Shown: positions 59,697-64,000 of the stretch, piece by piece | Numbering within the stretch: position 1 is the first letter of the stretch | Layout of the letters: each line of letters starts with the position of its first letter | From: Labyrinthula sp. Ha | Taxonomy: Eukaryota; Sar; Bigyra; Labyrinthulida; Labyrinthulaceae | Reading direction: 5' to 3' | DNA length: 64,000 nt | NCBI GenBank assembly: GCA_015227615.1 | Contig: JAALGZ010000052.1 | Span: 1-64,000 of the forward strand | The notes under the pieces: generated by a model | Told to the model about the DNA's origin: nothing | Database searches by the model: none | What the model saw: the letters and a program-made list of their open reading frames with translations, nothing else | Translations under genes and position numbers: made by a program

Positions 59697-60695
59697 TTAT
59701 TGAATATTTCTTAACTCCTTTTTATATTTTGCAAGTGTAGCTATAATAGTACTCATATCATATATCTCGGCATATCTTTCACCTAAGTTTAGTTTTTGAT
59801 TAAGTTCTTCAAGCATTAAGTAATTCAAACCTTCAAGAGTTTTTGGATTTCTCGGAAGATTATTTATTCTTGTATTTATTGCTGCTAATCTTGTTGCATA
59901 AGTAGGATCCACAATAGGCATATCCAATTGAAAAGTTGTAATATTTTGTCCACCTATTTGGTCACTTCTATCTTCATGTGGCCTTCCAAGATATAAAAGA
60001 CCTATTCTTAATGCATTTCCACCTTCTACAAAAGTACTTTTAACAAGTTTATGTGTTAAATGTTTTTCTGAAACTCCTTGAAGTGCATAAAATGCAAGAT
60101 ATAAAGCAACACCATATTTTCCCCATGTAGCATAATCTGCTGAAGTTGATAAATTAATTGGAAGAAATTTAAATGTAAGCTCCAATAGAATAAAATAAAG
60201 GTTTTTAACAAGACTTTGATATTCACTATCTGCAAATTTTTCAACAATAAGTCTTTGTTCAGGAGAACATAAAGCAACAAATAAAACACTTGCATACTTT
60301 ACTTCAGCTAAATCTCTAAATTGATTCGTAAAAACAGATACACAAGTTTCTAAATTGTCAACTAATTGAAGTGAACTTAAAGTGTTTTTCATATATACTT
60401 GAAATGACTTTATGTTTTCTGCTTGAAATGGGAAAAAATACCCAGAAGTGTCCTTTCCAAGAAGTGTTTTACTCATAAAAAGTTTACTTATTTCAGGATC
60501 TGTTGGTAGAAAATATTGAAGAATTGCTTCTTCCATATCTGGGTCTTCAAAGGAGGCCATTAATTGCCAGTAGCTACTTGTTGAAAAACGAATAGATATA
60601 TGATCCACGATAGCTCCAGAAATGTCTGCATTAGCGATATATCCTTCTGCTGTTTTTAGTTTTGCTATCATTCTAATAGTTTCTTCTCTGTTCAT
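59697..60695 (-). CDS. Hypothetical soluble protein (332 aa)
   Basis: I do not recognise this protein, but it looks like a true gene: 333 uninterrupted codons in about 30 percent GC DNA, balanced composition, amphipathic helices throughout and a well-placed start (MNREETIRMIAKLKTAEGY). There is no signal peptide. A hydrophobic stretch at about 165-182 (LYFILLELTFKFLPINL) is more likely a buried helix than a membrane span. The centre and C-terminus (for example KYGVALYLAFYALQGVSEKH and LRIGLLYLGRPHED) suggest an all-helical fold. No catalytic or metal motif stands out. Its closest neighbours are the LINE relic downstream and unexplained DNA upstream, so context gives no hint of role. It could be a lineage-specific gene or a very diverged member of a known family. 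Confidence 0.7.
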   Translation of the reverse strand: MNREETIRMIAKLKTAEGYIANADISGAIVDHISIRFSTSSYWQLMASFEDPDMEEAILQYFLPTDPEISKLFMSKTLLGKDTSGYFFPFQAENIKSFQVYMKNTLSSLQLVDNLETCVSVFTNQFRDLAEVKYASVLFVALCSPEQRLIVEKFADSEYQSLVKNLYFILLELTFKFLPINLSTSADYATWGKYGVALYLAFYALQGVSEKHLTHKLVKSTFVEGGNALRIGLLYLGRPHEDRSDQIGGQNITTFQLDMPIVDPTYATRLAAINTRINNLPRNPKTLEGLNYLMLEELNQKLNLGERYAEIYDMSTIIATLAKYKKELRNIQ

Positions 60696-63600
60696 TTTTT
60701 ATTTGTTTCTTTTGTTAACTTTTTGTTTTGTTTGGTTTGGTTTAAGCTTCAGAAGCGGAATAACTTTGATATTTAATATTTAAACAAAAATTTAAGTAAA
60801 ACAACATCCAATTAAGTTGGTAAGTGGATGAATTGTACTTTTTCTAGATCATTTTACTTATTTAGGAAATTCTTGGCGTTCTATTTGAACCCATTCTCGT
60901 GTAAAATTATCGGCTTTAGTGTGGTAATGCCCCCTTGTGACGTAAAATAAGAAATTTATTACAGTATACATATTAGTATAATATAATTATATTAATATAA
61001 TTGATGAAAATAAAGAGTTTACATTCTAAATTATCTTCAGATATATTCTAAAATATCTTATAGAATAATTTTAAATTATATGCATAGGTATACCTCATAT
61101 CTAAATTCAAGTTTCAAGATTCTCAAGAAATAATGCTTTGTATGTAACTGAGCTAATTGTGGGTTTCTTACACCTAACTCAAGCAAAATAACTGTAAACA
61201 CTTAACTGATAATTAAGGTTGGTTAAATTATAAGTTTTAATTTTTGTTTTCTGAGGTAGAGACAATTTTTCATATTACTCTGTGGCATGTTCAGCACCTT
61301 ATTCCGAGTTATCCTCCAGCAACATATATATATATATTAAACCATTTCTTTCTCTCGTTTATTTGCGTCAACCCCTGAAAACCAACTGGATTAAAGTGTT
61401 AATCTTTAAAAAAATAATAAAGATTGGTCACAATTCCTTTTTTCAAACAAAAATCCTTCGTTTAAAAACTGAGTTTTCTTGGGTGACTGCTTTCGATTCT
61501 AAACCCACTACTGGTGCTCAAGTATTAAGAACAATAGGTCAGGTTACTTCATCGATACCAGAAAATTTTCGCCCTATAAAACGAGAAATCGTGAGATTGA
61601 ACTATACAAATGAACAAAACGTATTAGAGCAGAAAAAGGAGTGTGAACAGGACCTCTTGTTCTTGGAATTAATCTATTTATTAATGCCTGCTGCTGCCTA
61701 GCAATTTATTATTGTCTAAAAGCAAGGTGTCATTGTGGAACCAATAGATCATCACACTTTCGGTATCTTCCTTGCGCGCATGGGATTTTATAACATTTAG
61801 ACACCAACATAAAAAACTATTTTCTGTCTTTTTCCTTTTTTTATTTTGAAGGTCATTCTAACTTTTAGAAAATGAGGCTTGGGCAATTGTTCCTGGAGTT
61901 GCACTCATAAGGTAATTAAATTAACTGATTCTTAATCTGATGTCACTTAGACCTCTTAGGCAAATAAAATATCCTTGTTTCTAATTGACCCAGTGGCTTT
62001 GAAAGTAAAATTTGTTATAAAATATTTGATTGGGTGCTATGTCAGTGAAAATTGGTCTTGGCTACATATACTAACATATATAACACAGTTGAAATAAAAA
62101 ACATCTTCACAGCTTAACACCTAGAAATTTTCTACACTTCTGCTATTTATTTTGGATTCACTATATATAATATTAGCCAAACCAAAGAACTAAGTTAAGA
62201 ATCAGCACAATCCATTTTTCAAAATTTATATGTAATAAAACTGAGAATCGGATTTAAAGCGTAACATTAATGAATTCACAATTTTCAAAGTGAGAAAATA
62301 GCTTAAAATATGTTGATTATATTTCAAACCTTAATGATTTATTTAGAATACCGATTAAGTAGATAATCTTAAACTTCAGAATAGAGTAATTTCGCCCTGC
62401 TATCTGTCTTGTAAGATGTCATCGACACAAACTCGATTGCGTAGAACGGTATAACATGCTATATAAACTATGTTAGCACTGGAGATATCACTGGAAGTTA
62501 TAGTTTCCAATAAAAAGCATACGAAGGAAAAAGACTTATAGGCAACTCAATTTGAGTGATTGTATCGCTATTAGGTTTAGAAGGTAGGTAAACTCTACCC
62601 AAAATTTTATTTTCCTTGTGCTGCAATAACCTTTGAGCATAAGTCCCTGCGAATTTTTAGTTTTTTGAAAATGGTGATATTGTTTGAGCAGCTTATTAAA
62701 AATTTCCCAGTTCAATTTTTTCAAAATTTAATGTGAGTTTTTTTTTGGCCATAAAAAAAACAAATGAAGATATAGAATTAATATGTGAATCTTTCTATTA
62801 TTTCTATATTTTATGTTCTTAATGGGTTACTACTTCTACAATCCATCTATATTTGGATTCATATTTAATTCATTAATACAATGACTTAGTAAATTTACGC
62901 ATTAGAATTATATTATACTTAAGAATTCTGATAGAAGGATGTAGCTAAAAAAACTAGCTTGATAGTCCATAGGACAGATTAAACGAGAATTAAGGCCCAA
63001 ATTCTTTAAAATAACCGAAATGTTTCTATACACTATGAATAAGTATATTGTTTTTGTTATATATTTTTACAGTACGAAATTCCTATGCAATGTTTTCCCG
63101 TGCACTTATTTTGCTATTTATTCAAATATTTAAATACCAACTGCATCCACGCTGATCCGTGTTTTCCGACCTTAAAGTTAAAGATCCTTGTAAGTACAAT
63201 CTCTCCAAGCTTTAATTTCTCTAAGGAATTACACGGAGATAGATCTGACTCTCCTATAAATTTTGTGAATTACCCAAAGCGCTTTTTAATATAGGTACCC
63301 TTCGTTGAGTAAAGTAAGTTGTAACTATATGACTATGGTGTATATTTTGCTCTCATAAATATTTTGAAGATAGCCGCCAATGCATATAGCGCAAAAATAT
63401 ATATCAAATTTCTGTATTTATTTTATCCAATACACGCACTCAATACCCTTATACATAATAGTATTGAGAACCATCCCGTGAGGGTGTTAACATCCTGCAT
63501 CTATTAGATCAGTGCCCAATATGTAAAACAAGATTATAGTTCTTAGAAATTGAAATGGATAGAAAAATTAACTGAGTTGGACCACTTATAAAGACCCAGT

Positions 63601-64000
63601 ATGTAAGTATATCCAGTTATTGCCATTCTCTTCCTGGTATATCCCGCTCAAATATCTGAGAATTTTTGTTACTAAGAGGTTGATGATAAAATTTTATGTT
63701 GTTATCCTCTATGATGTATTTGGCAGTTAGAATAGCTCTTTAAAATTAAACTCAACACAATATTTATTGCAATTAGAATAAATTACGAGGTTTATGCCCT
63801 GAATTAATACATCGACCAAGATTTACAGGTCCAAATTTAATATATATTATTCAAAATGTGTTTCAAAGAAGCAAACAACTTTCCTTGTATATTCGAATTT
63901 GAACTCAGTAAGACTAATAAATCGGGTTAATAATATACTTTACAATTATTTAAGTACCTTATTTTCATTAATGAACATAAAAACTGTTAAGAAAATATTC
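60696..64000. other. Intergenic to window end, no recognisable gene
   Basis: About 3.3 kb of AT-rich DNA. The promoter of the minus-strand gene should lie at 60696-60850, where T/G-rich TTTTGTTTGGTTTGG-like sequence precedes the start. An open frame at 61282-61701 (139 codons) begins in an AT dinucleotide tract and lacks motifs. Nothing else could be supported to the edge. Confidence 0.5.

Noticed and set aside
61282-61701. Open frame of 139 codons, plus strand
   Set aside because: Its first part is read from an AT dinucleotide tract, it has no motif, and composition does not differ clearly from other chance frames in this AT-rich DNA.

Overview
The window is nuclear DNA from an AT-rich, gene-poor eukaryote. 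Evidence: an LTR retrotransposon of the Ty1/copia group, decayed MULE, hAT and LINE copies, one certain and one probable spliceosomal intron, a mitochondrial-type presequence on one enzyme, and an EHD family membrane-remodelling ATPase. All three standard stop codons end real genes. Long Ser/Pro/Thr stalks in a secreted protein, a leucine-synthesis gene with bacterial-type motifs, and a copper ATPase whose metal-binding domains carry a C-x3-C motif together suggest a stramenopile (heterokont) or similar alga-related protist. That assignment is inference, not proof. Host genes cover roughly a quarter of the sequence.

Layout. 1-5047: a very young copia-type element with identical LTRs. 5048-11267: gene desert. 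11268-13140: a small membrane protein gene, convergent with a branched-chain aminotransferase gene. 13281-16566: a decayed MULE DNA transposon sitting about 140 bp upstream of the aminotransferase start. 18.9-20.3 kb: a decayed hAT transposase on the minus strand. 22625-25968: 3-isopropylmalate dehydrogenase, then a secreted vWA/Pro-Thr protein. 29999-32086: a divergent pair, a histidine phosphatase and an MDR-family oxidoreductase, sharing a 268-bp promoter rich in CCGAT/ATCGG palindromes. 32087-41960: a 10-kb desert. 41961-43947: an EHD/RME-1-like gene with a 28-nt intron. 48021-52367: a very large copper-transporting P1B-type ATPase. 53031-54005 and 59697-60695: two orphan minus-strand genes, with a decayed AP-endonuclease LINE between them at about 55.2-57.6 kb.

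How the genes relate. Isopropylmalate dehydrogenase and the aminotransferase act in the same leucine pathway (third-from-last and last steps around the 2-keto acid) and lie 9.5 kb apart on opposite strands, now separated by transposon debris. The other genes are ordinary unlinked eukaryotic loci. The strongest candidates for something undescribed are the unusual architecture of the copper ATPase (five ferredoxin-fold repeats, two with C-x3-C, and a ninth membrane helix leading to a Met/His/Cys-bearing domain that should lie on the non-cytosolic side) and the very small introns, one of them firmly 28 nt.
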